Counted from the first letter of the stretch, positions 42,048 through 52,090 are shown. The stretch is 64,000 nucleotides of DNA from Labilibaculum manganireducens (GCF_002843385.1 NZ_MVDE01000001.1:240965-304964); one strand, 5' to 3'. Made by a program: numbers and translations. The notes: a model not told the origin generated them from the sequence alone.

Positions 42048-42587
42048 ATGACTATCCCAATCGAAACAAGTTCCCTTAACTGGAGTGATTTAATTTCCTT
42101 ATTCGTTGGTATTTGTGCTCTTATCACTGCAATTGTCTCTATACTACTAACCCGAAAAATTTCAAGAAATTCTGTAAAGCCCCTTATTTCAACTATCTCC
42201 AGATCTGGCGAAAAGCAATGTGGAATGAAAATGAAAAATTATGGTAATGCACCAGCAGTCATTACTAAAATACAATTCACAAATAAAGCAACCAATTTGG
42301 TATTTAATGGATTTCCAAAAGCATTTCCAATTCCTTCAGAATATTGGGAAAACTATATTTATTTCACAGCAGATAAATATTATCTAAGTGCTGGAGAAGA
42401 AATCATCTTGGGAATTATTGACAAGCAACATTTAGCTAAAGCACCAAAAAAGAAAAGCTATTTAGATATGAAGAAGGAGTATGACATATTTAAACAAAAC
42501 GTATCAACCTATATTGAATATGAGGATGTGTATGGTAATAAAATGCCCCCTTATTATAGAGCCAGTATCATTAGTCTAACAAACTAA
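42048..42587 (+). CDS. Hypothetical single-pass membrane protein
   Basis: A 179-residue protein with one N-terminal membrane helix (LISLFVGICALITAIVSILLT, about residues 15-36) and a C-terminal soluble domain (VKPLISTISRSGEKQCGMKMKNYGNAPAVITKIQF... YLSAGEEIILGII...TYIEYEDVYGNKMPPYYR). The domain looks like a small beta-sandwich seen in many uncharacterised membrane-tethered proteins. No family name can be given. It is isolated, downstream of array C, and closed by the terminator at 42647. Confidence 0.65.
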   Translation: MTIPIETSSLNWSDLISLFVGICALITAIVSILLTRKISRNSVKPLISTISRSGEKQCGMKMKNYGNAPAVITKIQFTNKATNLVFNGFPKAFPIPSEYWENYIYFTADKYYLSAGEEIILGIIDKQHLAKAPKKKSYLDMKKEYDIFKQNVSTYIEYEDVYGNKMPPYYRASIISLTN

Positions 42588-42646
42588 CTTAAGAAAAAAA
42601 AATCCGCGAAATGATTTTACATTTCATAAGATTTAGCACTGAAAAT

Positions 42647-42677
42647 AAAGCCTAACAATCCAAAATTGTTAGGCTTT
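42647..42677. terminator. Bidirectional terminator
   Basis: AAAGCCTAACAAT / ATTGTTAGGCTTT, a perfect 13-bp inverted repeat between the convergent genes ending at 42587 and 42703. Confidence 0.85.
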
Positions 42678-42702
42678 TGTAATTCTTACACCCAATCCAT
42701 TT

Positions 42703-42993
42703 TTAAGGATTGTACAAATCGGGATTGAAAAAATTCATGATGGATTGAATCATCTCTATTTTTACGTTTGCCTTTTTATGATCTGGCTGCAGATCGGTAA
42801 CCCGAATATAGGCGCTTAGAGCTTTTGGCAGCTCGCCCAACTGGTGATGCATTTCGCCTACCTTAAAATGAGCTTCTGCATTGTCTTTATCCAACACCGC
42901 AATTTCTTTGTATTTCTCTAAGGCAGAACGAAAATCCCCTTCACTTTCGAACTTTTGCGCGTCTATCTGTATATTTTCAATATCCTTGTTCAT
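42703..42993 (-). CDS. Small TPR protein
   Basis: A 96-residue protein made of two tetratricopeptide repeats (AQKFESEGDFRSALEKYKEIAVLDKDNAEAHFKVGEMHHQLGELPKALSAYIRVTDLQPDHKKANVKI). It likely serves as a protein-interaction adaptor in the cytosol. No partner is implied by the context: it is single and convergent with the gene at 42048. Confidence 0.85.
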   Translation of the reverse strand: MNKDIENIQIDAQKFESEGDFRSALEKYKEIAVLDKDNAEAHFKVGEMHHQLGELPKALSAYIRVTDLQPDHKKANVKIEMIQSIMNFFNPDLYNP

Positions 42994-43142
42994 GTTTTTT
43001 GTTGTTTCGGCAAAGCAATCGGCCTGCCTGTGTTTGTGTGAAGCAAATGTAAGGAAATTTGAATTTGTTTGGATTAATTGTGTGCATCTTATCGGTAAAG
43101 AAACAGTTATTTGTAATTTTGCGTCACTAAAACGCTACAAGT

Positions 43143-43739
43143 ATGACAAAACAACACTGGAAACCCGGAACCATGGTTTACCCATTGCCTGCCGTAATGG
43201 TAAGCTGTGGCAGTACACCCGAAGATTACAACATCATCACCATTGCCTGGACAGGAACCATTTGCTCCGATCCGGCCATGTGTTACATATCTGTCCGCAA
43301 GAACCGTCACTCCTACAACATCATAAAAGAAAGCGGCGAATTTGTGATCAACCTTACCACAAAAGATTTGGCTTATGCCACCGATTGGTGCGGTGTAAAA
43401 TCGGGCAAGGATTTCGACAAATTCAAGGAAATGAAACTAACACCCGGTAAATCGAAAGAAATTTCTGCTCCCATTATCGAGGAATCGCCGTTGAGCATAG
43501 AGTGCAAGGTGACTAAAATAGTGGAACTGGGTTCGCACGATATGTTTATGGCCGAAGTGGTAAACGTTCAAGCCGATGAACGATACATCAACGAAAAAGG
43601 GGAATTCTCGCTGGCCAAATCAGGACCATTGGTTTACTCGCACGGCCACTACTTCGAATTGGGAGAGTTAATCGGTCGTTTTGGCTACTCGGTAATGAAA
43701 AAGAAAACCAAAGAAAAAATTAAAAAGTCGAAAGGGTAG
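43143..43739 (+). CDS. Flavin reductase-like domain protein
   Basis: A 198-residue flavoprotein of the flavin reductase/FMN-binding split-barrel family. It starts WKPGTMVYPLPAVMVSCGS, with ITIAWTGTICSDPAMCYISVRKNRHSYNIIKESGEFVINL as the flavin-binding core and SPLSIECKVTKIVELGSHDMFMAEVV afterwards, ending in a Lys-rich tail. It likely binds FMN and uses NAD(P)H; the in vivo acceptor is unknown. A repeat-rich intergenic region follows. Confidence 0.9.
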   Translation: MTKQHWKPGTMVYPLPAVMVSCGSTPEDYNIITIAWTGTICSDPAMCYISVRKNRHSYNIIKESGEFVINLTTKDLAYATDWCGVKSGKDFDKFKEMKLTPGKSKEISAPIIEESPLSIECKVTKIVELGSHDMFMAEVVNVQADERYINEKGEFSLAKSGPLVYSHGHYFELGELIGRFGYSVMKKKTKEKIKKSKG

Positions 43740-43798
43740 GAAAAGTCGAAGATCAAAAGAGAATTGAGACTGCTTACTGATCTCTGCTTTACGATCAT

Positions 43799-44261
43799 CC
43801 AAAACACCCCTCTCCCTGTCGGGATCTCCCCTAAAAAAAAGTCTGGAAAGGTCTTGAAGGGTCTGGAAAAGTCGAAAGTCAAAAAGTTCAAAGGTCGAAA
43901 AGTATGACTGGTAGAAACCCATCAATCAGCGCACCAATTGGCATTCAGTTCGACGGTGGGCCCCATAGGTGAAAAAGGCGTTAAAAACAGAATTCCATGA
44001 GCGAGGTACGAGAGAATATTATTCTGTTTAGACTTTGAACCGTAATGGGTAACAAAGAACTGCAGCCTAGCCCTTTTGGTTCTTTTATGGTAATGATAAA
44101 AGAACAGCCCGTCTGGCTTGAAGACAAAAGAGCAAAAGAGAAGTGAAATTTAAAATATGAGACCAAAACACCCCTATCCCTGTCGGTATCTCCCCTGAAA
44201 AAAGTCTGGAAAGGTCTGGAATAGTCTAAAAGTCGAAGGTCAAAAGTCCAAAGGTCGAAGG
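43799..44261. repeat. Two diverged ~100-bp direct repeats flanking a hairpin element
   Basis: Copy 1 (43799-43903) and copy 2 (44163-44261) both read CCAAAACACCCC..CCCTGTCGG..ATCTCCCCT..AAAAAAGTCTGGAAAGG, then runs of AAGTCGAAAGTC-like short repeats. Between them is a roughly 200-bp segment with the perfect hairpin GTTCTTTTAT/ATAAAAGAAC (44079-44105). The 633-bp gap 43740-44372 contains no convincing gene. The layout could be a MITE-like insertion or a duplication of a degenerate intergenic repeat. Confidence 0.65.
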
Positions 44262-44326
44262 AGATTATTACCTCACACTCATAGCTTTTAACTCATAATT
44301 TATAACTCTCAACTAATAACTAACAA

Positions 44327-44356
44327 AAAACCGGCCTTTTGAGCCGGTTTTGTTTG
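44327..44356 (-). terminator. Terminator after the DUF4293 gene
   Basis: AAAACCGGC / GCCGGTTTT (44327-44335 and 44343-44351), with T-rich sequence on the minus-strand exit. Confidence 0.8.
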
Positions 44357-44372
44357 TTTATTTTTGGGCCGC

Positions 44373-44834
44373 TTACCGAATCCGATCCATCGAGCGGATT
44401 AAAGCTTCATCTTTACCAATTTCGCGTATTGCCAAATAGCTCAACACCAATGCAACCAAGGGAAATGCGTTGATTAAGCTGTAAGTTGGAATGGCATTTA
44501 ATTCAATTGCCTGACTGCTTATGCTGTAATAGATCAATCCCATTGCACCAATCATGCAAATCATATTGAACACAGTTAAACGAATCTGCAGCATTCTTTT
44601 CTTGAATAAGAAAATAGTAACGAAACTAATTAAAGCAATAATGCTTAGCAAGATAGCAACCGGCATGGCATTAAAAACGGCAGGCTCTCCTTCCTGCAAA
44701 GCAGGAATTCCACGGTATAAAAATTGGTATACTGCACCCGATACATCTACCAATTCCGCTAAGGGAAAAAAGAACATCACTGCAATTAAAATAAAACTCC
44801 CAAACAGGTATAAAGACTGAATTCTTTGTATCAT
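44373..44834 (-). CDS. DUF4293 family membrane protein
   Basis: A 153-residue protein with four membrane helices. The start at ATG 44834 gives MIQRIQSLYLF, the standard opening of DUF4293 proteins; the longer frame to 44885 is rejected. The family is confined to Bacteroidota and its function is unknown. It is monocistronic, with a -7 box at 44856 and a terminator at 44327. Confidence 0.9.
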   Translation of the reverse strand: MIQRIQSLYLFGSFILIAVMFFFPLAELVDVSGAVYQFLYRGIPALQEGEPAVFNAMPVAILLSIIALISFVTIFLFKKRMLQIRLTVFNMICMIGAMGLIYYSISSQAIELNAIPTYSLINAFPLVALVLSYLAIREIGKDEALIRSMDRIR

Positions 44835-44855
44835 CGTATTTCTATTTTTTTTGTA

Positions 44856-44863
44856 CAAATTTA
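44856..44863 (-). promoter_or_regulatory. -7 box for the DUF4293 gene
   Basis: Minus-strand TAAATTTG matches TAnnTTTG, 22 bp before the ATG at 44834. Confidence 0.5.
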
Positions 44864-45038
44864 AACTTAAATACAAAAGCAGCAAACTTTCGTTTACTGC
44901 TTTTTACCATCATTACTTACAACTAACTAATCACACTAGTAAAAAAATACTCTTGCCCTGCAGAAATCCCCCTAATCACAAAGCAAATTTTCTATCAGCT
45001 TTTGCAGCAAGTTACATCTGCAAAATTTAAGCAGGCTA

Positions 45039-47468
45039 TTAACCTTTTCGTTTTAACGACATGTAGTCGATATAATAAATCACTTTAACAGACAGACTGT
45101 TAAACTGTGTTGCATCAAATGTATTCTTCAGATTATTCACAAAACGATGGGCAATTTTATCATCTTCGCTAAATATTGTGTTCTTCCAGACTACTGCTAA
45201 TTCACTTCCCGGAGCAAATCTCCACGAGTACACCATGTCAATAGTAAAGTTGTTAAAATTGATGTCGTTGTTCTCATTGTAATCTGTGGAATTTAAGCCT
45301 CCATCCGATCGCAAAGTATAAAAACTGTTGTATTCAGCTTTTGCCCAATAATGCCTTACCTTCATACTTAACGAGCTTTTATTGTTGAAAATAAAACTTC
45401 CGGTGAGCTTATTCTCCAAATAAGAATTAGTTCTGTCTCCGATATAAACTGTTGTTTTGCCATTAATTTCTTCATCATCAACATAACCCAAATCATTCAA
45501 ATTCCTTCCCCACTCCAACTGATAACTCATCACAAAACGATCACTAAAACGATAGCGTGGTTCAATCTCAAATTCAAACACCTGTAAATTATCGTTTGAC
45601 AATCTTTTGCCGTACTCACCCCGAACATCAATGGCAAATGCCTTCCTGTAATCCGATGAAATCCATGCTCCTGCAAATGCCGACGATCCTTTTCGCAACT
45701 TTAATCCATCAACTCTTGGCTCATCCCAGTCGTACTGATGCAATGGCCGGAAATTACCATAAATACCCACATCGGTATAACTTTTAAATTTCACATGTGC
45801 ATCATAAAAAATAGTAAAGCGCGAAAACCTTGCAGGTGCATATCTTGCCTCATGATTAAATTGTAAATTCCAATTTCGTGCCAGAATACTGCCTTTCGGT
45901 TCTGAATTATTATAATAAAAACCCAGATTATTATTGATTAGATTGTTTCGGCTTAAATACCCCATATCGTTAGGATTGTATTTATCCGAAATCATTCTGT
46001 GGTAAAAATCCCAGGTAAATTTCCCCTTAATTCTACCAAACTCCAGCTCATGATAATGACCGATTTCATCCGATTCCCCTTTGCCGAACCGCGCAGAAAC
46101 AATCCCCGTGCCCTTTAAACAATACGAGCGTTCTTTATTCCGGAATTCAAACTCGGTACCGCTTACATTCGCCACATAATCCAACTCAGGCATGTACACA
46201 TTTGTATTAAACAAACTGACATACGACTCATTTTTTAAACTCTGATCGAACACCAACATATTGTAATTCGAAAATGGCTGCGTTTTAACCTTTCTGCTAT
46301 CTCCCGTAAGGGTATCGGTAACTTCGGCATAGGTATTTTTAGTCATCGCATTAAAAACACCAATTCCCAATCCCTTCGTATTGCGGCCCGAAATTTTTGT
46401 TGCATTAATAATTTTTGCCTCAATAGGATTTTCTGTGATGTCCTCATTCTCATTTAGCTGCTCTTCTACATCATCCATATAAACAGGACGACCACCAATT
46501 CTGCGGGAATAGAAAATCTCTCCCCGGTCAAACAACTCCGTGGCCTCGGTAAAGAACTGTCTGTTCTCATCAAATTTAACCTCAAAGGGTGATAAATTCA
46601 GAATTTCATCATCCGACTGCACCTGTCCAAAATCAGGAATCAGCATCATATCCAAGGTGTAACTTTCGTTGATTCCATATTTTAAATCCATTCCTCCCCG
46701 GTAGTTCACATCAACCGCCGATTTATCGGAAGATTTGTCGAAATAGGTAGAAAAATAAGGTGTAAATGACAGGCGAACAGGAGGATGTACATTCTCAATT
46801 CCTTTCATAACGCCACTCTGACTTACCCAGCCATCTTCTTCTTTATCAATAAAATTCCATGTAACTTTTTCTCGTACACTCTGAATGTTTCGAACAATAT
46901 TTATTCCCCACTCCTGAATTTCTTTTGCCGGAAAGCGCAATGCGGAGTAAGGTATTTCCATTTCGGTACTCCAGCCTTTTTCATTAATAATGACAGCACT
47001 ATTCCAAACAGCATTCCAGCTTGAATCTTCGTTCCCCTTAACAACTTTAGCGTCCCACTGCACTCCTGCCGGAGTTACAATAAATTCAAAAGCATCCAAT
47101 CCAGTATTAAAAGGGTCAATTACCAAAGATAAGAAGTCAGTATTATTCAGATCATCCCGCTTACTTAATTCTTTAAGAATCCCAGCAGGATTATTATCAT
47201 ACATCATCACACCAACAATAATGGAATGATCTGTATAGACAATTTTCACCTCTGTTTTAAAATTGGAAGGCTCTCCATTCGAAGGCTCATACTGAATAAA
47301 ATTGCCTGCAACCGGAATACCTTTCCAAACTTCATCAGTAAGATTTCCATCAATCACAGGTTTAGTTGTAACTCGAACAGCAGTAAGTTCTTTTTTGGGT
47401 GCTAAGCCGTGTGCGGGCAAAGCGAATACGATTGTAATCTGGCAAACCAGTAACAGCACTCTCTTCAT
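45039..47468 (-). CDS. DUF5916 outer-membrane protein with CBM9-like N-terminus
   Basis: An 809-residue exported protein (signal peptide VLLLVCQITIVFALPAHG from ATG 47468). The N-terminal part is a carbohydrate-binding family 9/DOMON-like sandwich (TTKPVIDGNLTDEVWKGIPVAGNFIQYEPSNGEPS...VKIVYTDHSIIVGVMMYD). The rest is the DUF5916 domain, including FDENRQFFTEATELFDRGEIFYSRRIGG, with barrel-like strands to the end. It is widespread in Bacteroidota with no established role; a sugar- or haem-binding surface function is possible. Single gene. Confidence 0.9.
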   Translation of the reverse strand: MKRVLLLVCQITIVFALPAHGLAPKKELTAVRVTTKPVIDGNLTDEVWKGIPVAGNFIQYEPSNGEPSNFKTEVKIVYTDHSIIVGVMMYDNNPAGILKELSKRDDLNNTDFLSLVIDPFNTGLDAFEFIVTPAGVQWDAKVVKGNEDSSWNAVWNSAVIINEKGWSTEMEIPYSALRFPAKEIQEWGINIVRNIQSVREKVTWNFIDKEEDGWVSQSGVMKGIENVHPPVRLSFTPYFSTYFDKSSDKSAVDVNYRGGMDLKYGINESYTLDMMLIPDFGQVQSDDEILNLSPFEVKFDENRQFFTEATELFDRGEIFYSRRIGGRPVYMDDVEEQLNENEDITENPIEAKIINATKISGRNTKGLGIGVFNAMTKNTYAEVTDTLTGDSRKVKTQPFSNYNMLVFDQSLKNESYVSLFNTNVYMPELDYVANVSGTEFEFRNKERSYCLKGTGIVSARFGKGESDEIGHYHELEFGRIKGKFTWDFYHRMISDKYNPNDMGYLSRNNLINNNLGFYYNNSEPKGSILARNWNLQFNHEARYAPARFSRFTIFYDAHVKFKSYTDVGIYGNFRPLHQYDWDEPRVDGLKLRKGSSAFAGAWISSDYRKAFAIDVRGEYGKRLSNDNLQVFEFEIEPRYRFSDRFVMSYQLEWGRNLNDLGYVDDEEINGKTTVYIGDRTNSYLENKLTGSFIFNNKSSLSMKVRHYWAKAEYNSFYTLRSDGGLNSTDYNENNDINFNNFTIDMVYSWRFAPGSELAVVWKNTIFSEDDKIAHRFVNNLKNTFDATQFNSLSVKVIYYIDYMSLKRKG

Positions 47469-47635
47469 GGTGGTAATAAACATATAGGGGTTTAGCAAAA
47501 AAAATGTGGTTAACTCTCCACCCTACTATCACATTTTATGCCAACAACACAACATCAGCTAATCTACAGACATTTAGTGTTTTTCGAACAAGAATAAACT
47601 GAACGTTTACGAAACAATGCTGTTCGCATACGGAC

Positions 47636-47668
47636 AAAAAAAACCGCTTGATTGCTCAAGCGGTTTTA
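47636..47668 (-). terminator. Terminator after the SPFH gene
   Basis: AACCGCTTGA / TCAAGCGGTT with a TTGC loop. The minus-strand exit is an eight-T run. Confidence 0.88.
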
Positions 47669-47685
47669 TATTTTAGTGAAAAATC

Positions 47686-48498
47686 TTAATTATTTCCAAG
47701 AATTAATGGCATTCCATCTTTTCCGCTTCCAATTACTACCACTTTAGCATTTGGAGATTCAGAAAGTTTAATGGTAGCTTCTATACCACGCATTTTCAAA
47801 AGGGCATCAGTTAAACTGCTGTTGATAATCTTATTGGCAACAGCTTCACCATCTGCTGCGATACGTTTTCTTTCCGCCTCACTTTTTTCTTTATCCAATC
47901 TAAACTGATAGGCTAAAGCCTCTTGCTCCTGCTGCAATTTGCTTTCAATAGCTGTTTTAATTTTTGCCGGAAGATTTATGGAACGAATCAACAAGGCCTT
48001 CATTTGAATGTTATTCTTATGCAGAATTAATGAAGTTTCCTGAATAATTGCATCTTCCACCTCTTTTCTTCTTGTGGAATAAATTTCTTCTGCATTGTAC
48101 CTTCCTGCAACCTGTCTAACCGAAGAACGAACCTCAGGTATTACAAGTTGATTAATATAGTCCTTACCAAAGACTTCATGCAAATATCCAATTTTATCGT
48201 ACTCCGGATTAAATCGAACAGATACATCAATATTCAGCGACAAACCACTTTTATCCAAAACATCCATGGTTTCTTCACTTTTCTGTTCACGAACCACATA
48301 AACATTCATTTTATTCCAAGGAGCAATAATATGGAAACCTGGCTGAGCAACATGCTCTTTATCTAATCCTCCCGAAAATTTACGGAAAATAACTCCTCGT
48401 TCACCCGGTTGCAATGTAACAAACATACTTGATCCTGATAAGATCAGGATTACGGCCAATATACCTAGAACAATTAAAAAATAAGGTTGCTTCTTCAT
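47686..48498 (-). CDS. Prohibitin/SPFH domain membrane protein
   Basis: A 270-residue band-7 protein. The ATG at 48498 (MKKQPYFLIVLGILAVIL...) gives an N-terminal membrane anchor, followed by the SPFH core (TLQPGERGVIFRKFSGGLDKE...MNVYVVREQKSEETMDVLDKSGLSLNIDVSVRF) and a C-terminal coiled coil (QQEQEALAYQFRLDKEKSEAERKRIAADGEA). Such proteins form large ring scaffolds at the membrane and can modulate membrane proteases. It is monocistronic with a clear terminator. Confidence 0.93.
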   Translation of the reverse strand: MKKQPYFLIVLGILAVILILSGSSMFVTLQPGERGVIFRKFSGGLDKEHVAQPGFHIIAPWNKMNVYVVREQKSEETMDVLDKSGLSLNIDVSVRFNPEYDKIGYLHEVFGKDYINQLVIPEVRSSVRQVAGRYNAEEIYSTRRKEVEDAIIQETSLILHKNNIQMKALLIRSINLPAKIKTAIESKLQQEQEALAYQFRLDKEKSEAERKRIAADGEAVANKIINSSLTDALLKMRGIEATIKLSESPNAKVVVIGSGKDGMPLILGNN

Positions 48499-48623
48499 GA
48501 TTTTGTATTTCAATTATATTTCTAATTCCTGTTAAATGTACTACAATTATGTCATATTTAGAAGAATATTGCAAGCGTAATTTTGAAAATTACATCTCTT
48601 ATCAAAAGAAACTATTTAGTTAG

Positions 48624-48654
48624 TTTGCAGATTGATTTTTTTTACATATTTTCG
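48624..48654 (+). promoter_or_regulatory. Full Bacteroidota promoter (-33/-7) of the nucleoside phosphorylase
   Basis: -33 TTTG (48624-48627) and -7 TATTTTCG (48647-48654), separated by 19 bp, 30 bp before the ATG at 48684. The -7 box deviates from TAnnTTTG at one base. Confidence 0.6.
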
Positions 48655-48683
48655 GCTCTTTACTCTTGTAAATTTTAAAAATC

Positions 48684-49559
48684 ATGGAAAAAATAAAATC
48701 ATCAGAATTAATAATAAATCCTGACGGAAGTGTTTTTCACTTACACCTTAAACCGGAACATCTTGCTGACACAGTAATTCTCGTTGGAGATCCCGGACGC
48801 GTAGAGTTAGTTGCAAGTTATTTTGACAGTGTGGAATGTACGATATCAAACCGCGAGTTTGTAACAAAAACCGGAAGCTATAAAGGAAAAAGGTTTTCTG
48901 TTCTTTCAACAGGAATTGGTACCGACAACATAGATATCGTAGTGAACGAATTAGATGCTTTGGTAAATATCGATTTGGAAACACGAACACCTAAAAAAGA
49001 ACATTCCACTTTAAATTTGGTTAGAATTGGAACTTCCGGAGCTTTACAGGGAAATATTCCTGTTGATTCCTTTCTGCTGTCAAACAAATCGATAGGTTTT
49101 GACGGGATGCTGAATTTTTATGCCGACAGAGATTCCGTATCCGAATTGGATTTCGAAGATGCATTTAAGAAGTATGTGAATTGGGATCAAAAACTAGCTT
49201 CTCCCTATGTTGTTCCTGCCTCAAAAAGTCTGTTGGACATTATAGATGGCGACGACATGACAAGAGGTGTTACTATCTCAGCAAATGGATTTTACGGACC
49301 TCAAGGCAGAGTTCTTCGCCTTCAGACTTTGGATCCTGATTTGAATGATAAAATCGAAAAATTCGAATACAAAGGAGAGAAGATCACCAATTACGAAATG
49401 GAAAGTTCTGCAATATTCGGGCTTTCTGCAATGTTAGGACATGAGTCGGTTGCCGTTTGTGCAATAATTGCGAATAGAATTACTAAGGATGCCAGTAAAG
49501 ATTATCATCCAACGATAAAAAAACTAATTCAAACCGTTTTAGATCGACTAAGTAAATAG
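48684..49559 (+). CDS. Nucleoside phosphorylase (PNP/UDP family)
   Basis: A 291-residue cytosolic enzyme that splits nucleosides with phosphate in salvage. The phosphate-binding motif GDPGRVELVASYFD is at residues about 35-48, followed by NREFVTKTGSYKGKRFSVLSTGIGTDNIDIVVNEL, IGTSGALQGNIPVDS, and the late substrate-site Glu-Met-Glu segment NYEMESSAIFGLSAMLGH. The pattern fits uridine-phosphorylase-like enzymes, but base specificity is not certain. Own promoter (48624) and terminator (49585). Confidence 0.9.
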   Translation: MEKIKSSELIINPDGSVFHLHLKPEHLADTVILVGDPGRVELVASYFDSVECTISNREFVTKTGSYKGKRFSVLSTGIGTDNIDIVVNELDALVNIDLETRTPKKEHSTLNLVRIGTSGALQGNIPVDSFLLSNKSIGFDGMLNFYADRDSVSELDFEDAFKKYVNWDQKLASPYVVPASKSLLDIIDGDDMTRGVTISANGFYGPQGRVLRLQTLDPDLNDKIEKFEYKGEKITNYEMESSAIFGLSAMLGHESVAVCAIIANRITKDASKDYHPTIKKLIQTVLDRLSK

Positions 49560-49584
49560 CTTTTACTCTTACTATCAAAGATTT

Positions 49585-49618
49585 AACCCGCAGGATTGCT
49601 TTTCCTTGCGGGTTTTAC
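49585..49618 (+). terminator. Terminator after the nucleoside phosphorylase
   Basis: AACCCGCA / TGCGGGTT (49585-49592 and 49607-49614), then TTACT. Confidence 0.75.
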
Positions 49619-49647
49619 TATATTTAGTGAGGACAAAACCTGTTATC

Positions 49648-50508
49648 ATGAATAAGAATAAGTTAGAAGCTCTATTATCCTTACTAGACGATCCAGACAA
49701 AGAAATTCATAAAAGTATCGAAAAAGAACTGATAGAGTTACCGGTTAGTACGATCCCACAACTGGAAGATTTCTGGCTGGAATCTAAGAATCCTATCTTT
49801 CAGGAAAGACTGGAAATGGTAATCAACAAAATTCAGTTTAAGACCGTTAAGAAAGAGCTTATTGAATGGAGTTCCAATAAAAACCCGAATTTAATAGATG
49901 GCGCTATTCTGGTAAATAAGAGCTACAATCCAAATCTGTTAATAGATCCTATCCGAAAAAGTATCCAGAAAATAAAAGATGATGTAAGCTTAGAAATAAA
50001 CGATAATCTTACCGCACTGGAAAAAATTAAGATTCTAAATCATTTTTTCTACAATATATATAACTATCAGGCTCTCTCTCCAAATCAACCCACAAACTGG
50101 GATGGTGATATCAGTACAGTATTATCACAAAAACATGGGAATTATATAATAATTGCAATTATTTATGCCGGTATTGCTCAGGAACTAAACATTCCCGTAT
50201 ATGGAATAAATCTTCCGGGCAGTGTTTTTCTTTGTTATAATAATGAATCATCTGCCAAATCAAATATAGAAAACACCAATTCAATTCTTTTTTACATCAA
50301 TCCTATTGATAAAGGAACCGTCTTTGGACAGAAGGATCTACAATATATTATTAAAAGCAAAAACATTGCAAACAGAGCCCAATTCTATAAATTGGCATCC
50401 AACACAAGTATGATTAAAAGATTGGTTCAACATGAAATTAATGTGTACAAAAAACTGAACCTAAATAGTTTTATACCCAATTTCAAAGAATTATTTCGCT
50501 CCATATGA
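49648..50508 (+). CDS. SirB1/transglutaminase-like family protein
   Basis: A 286-residue cytosolic protein from ATG 49648 (an upstream start at 49606 lies inside the preceding terminator). The N-terminal part is helical (LEALLSLLDDPDKEIHKSIEKELIEL), then comes the SirB1 core: LTALEKIKILNHFFYNIYNY...STVLSQKHGNYIIIAIIYAGIAQELNIPVYGINLPGSVFL. The transglutaminase Cys is absent, as in other SirB1-type proteins, so it is not expected to be an active transglutaminase. Function unknown. A bidirectional terminator follows. Confidence 0.82.
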   Translation: MNKNKLEALLSLLDDPDKEIHKSIEKELIELPVSTIPQLEDFWLESKNPIFQERLEMVINKIQFKTVKKELIEWSSNKNPNLIDGAILVNKSYNPNLLIDPIRKSIQKIKDDVSLEINDNLTALEKIKILNHFFYNIYNYQALSPNQPTNWDGDISTVLSQKHGNYIIIAIIYAGIAQELNIPVYGINLPGSVFLCYNNESSAKSNIENTNSILFYINPIDKGTVFGQKDLQYIIKSKNIANRAQFYKLASNTSMIKRLVQHEINVYKKLNLNSFIPNFKELFRSI

Positions 50509-50509
50509 A

Positions 50510-50540
50510 AAAAGCCCGTTTCATTACGAAACGGGCTTTT
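50510..50540. terminator. Bidirectional terminator
   Basis: Perfect 13-bp inverted repeat AAAAGCCCGTTTC / GAAACGGGCTTTT between the convergent SirB1-like gene and rny. Confidence 0.92.
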
Positions 50541-50557
50541 CACTATTTTATACTTTA

Positions 50558-52090
50558 TTACTTCGCGTAATTAATCGCTCTTGTTTCTCTAATTACTGTA
50601 ATCTTCACCTGACCCGGATAGGTCATTTCGTCCTGAATTTTTTGGGCAATATCCAAAGACAATGTTTCAGCTTCTTTGTCAGAAACTTTATCGCTGCCAA
50701 CAATTACTCTCAATTCTCTACCTGCCTGAATAGCATATGTTTTAAGCACGCCAGGATGCGACAATGCCAAATTCTCAAGATCCTTCAATCTCTTGATATA
50801 TGACTCTACAATTTCCCTTCTTGCTCCAGGACGTGCACCTGAAATAGCATCACAAGCCTGAATAATCGGAGAAATCATTGATGTCATTTCAATTTCGTCG
50901 TGGTGAGCACCGATTGCATTACAGATATCCGGCTTCTCTTTGTACTTTTCGGCCAATTTCATACCCAAAATTGCATGCGGCAATTCAGGCTCTTCATCCG
51001 GTACCTTTCCAATATCATGCAACAGACCGGCACGTTTTGCTCTTTTTGCATTCAATCCAAGCTCAGTTGCCATGATTGCACAAAGATTAGCTGTTTCTCT
51101 GGAATGTTGTAATAAATTTTGTCCGTAAGACGAACGATACTTCATTTTACCAACCAAACGAATCAATTCTGGATGCAATCCATGGACACCCAAGTCAATT
51201 GCAGTACGTTTTCCAGTCTCAATAATTTCTTCTTCAATCTGCTTGCGCACCTTATTAACAACCTCTTCAATTCTTGCCGGGTGAATACGTCCATCAGTAA
51301 CTAATTGATGCAGTGCCAATCTGGCAATCTCACGTCGTACAGGATCAAAACCAGAAAGAACAATAGCTTCAGGAGTATCATCTACAATTATTTCAATACC
51401 TGTAGCCGCTTCCAAGGCACGAATGTTCCGGCCTTCCCGACCAATAATTCTACCTTTTATTTCATCTGATTCGATATGGAAAATTGTAACTGAATTTTCA
51501 ATCGCAGTTTCAGTAGCTACCCGCTGAATCGTTTTCACAACCACTTTCTTAGCTTCCATATTAGCAGTCATCTTGGCCTCTTCCATGATTTCGTTCACGT
51601 AAGACATGGCTTCGGTTTTCGCTACATCGCGCATAGAATCGATCAACTGAGTTTTAGCCTCTTCGCCGGACAAGCCGGAAATCTTTTCCAACTGCTCGAT
51701 TTGCTGCTTTTTAGCCTTCTCCAACTCATCGGATTTTCTTTCTACCAAATCAATTTGAACGGTCAAATTCTCTCGAACGATATCAACCTCTTTCTTCTTG
51801 CGCTGAAATTCATCTATCCGTTGATTTAAAGCATTTTCCCTTTGTTTGTATTTCGTCTCAGCCGCAAGTAATTTATTATTTCTTGAGTTGATTTGTTTCT
51901 CATGCTCTGTTTTCAATTGGAAAAATTTCTCTTTTGCCTGAAGAATCTTATCTTTTTTGATCACTTCTGCTTCCGATTGTGCATCCCTGATTATTGAGCT
52001 GCTCCTGGCTTTAAGAGTCTTTTGCAAAACAAAGTAAGAAACGATGCCACCACCAACAAAAGCAATGGACCCTATTATTATTTCAATCAT
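50558..52090 (-). CDS. rny: Ribonuclease Y
   Basis: A 510-residue membrane-anchored endoribonuclease that starts mRNA decay. ATG 52090 ([22 protein letters not shown]) gives the N-terminal anchor, followed by a long coiled coil (about 30-200), a KH domain ([41 protein letters not shown]) and an HD domain ([16 protein letters not shown]...[13 protein letters not shown]) with the metal-binding His-Asp pair. It is the last gene of the coiled-coil/zapA/6S RNA/rny cluster on the minus strand. Confidence 0.97.
   Translation of the reverse strand: MIEIIIGSIAFVGGGIVSYFVLQKTLKARSSSIIRDAQSEAEVIKKDKILQAKEKFFQLKTEHEKQINSRNNKLLAAETKYKQRENALNQRIDEFQRKKKEVDIVRENLTVQIDLVERKSDELEKAKKQQIEQLEKISGLSGEEAKTQLIDSMRDVAKTEAMSYVNEIMEEAKMTANMEAKKVVVKTIQRVATETAIENSVTIFHIESDEIKGRIIGREGRNIRALEAATGIEIIVDDTPEAIVLSGFDPVRREIARLALHQLVTDGRIHPARIEEVVNKVRKQIEEEIIETGKRTAIDLGVHGLHPELIRLVGKMKYRSSYGQNLLQHSRETANLCAIMATELGLNAKRAKRAGLLHDIGKVPDEEPELPHAILGMKLAEKYKEKPDICNAIGAHHDEIEMTSMISPIIQACDAISGARPGARREIVESYIKRLKDLENLALSHPGVLKTYAIQAGRELRVIVGSDKVSDKEAETLSLDIAQKIQDEMTYPGQVKITVIRETRAINYAK

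Noticed and set aside
43740..44372. Insertion sequence
   Set aside because: No transposase open frame and no clear terminal inverted repeats with target duplication; only diverged direct repeats and a hairpin.
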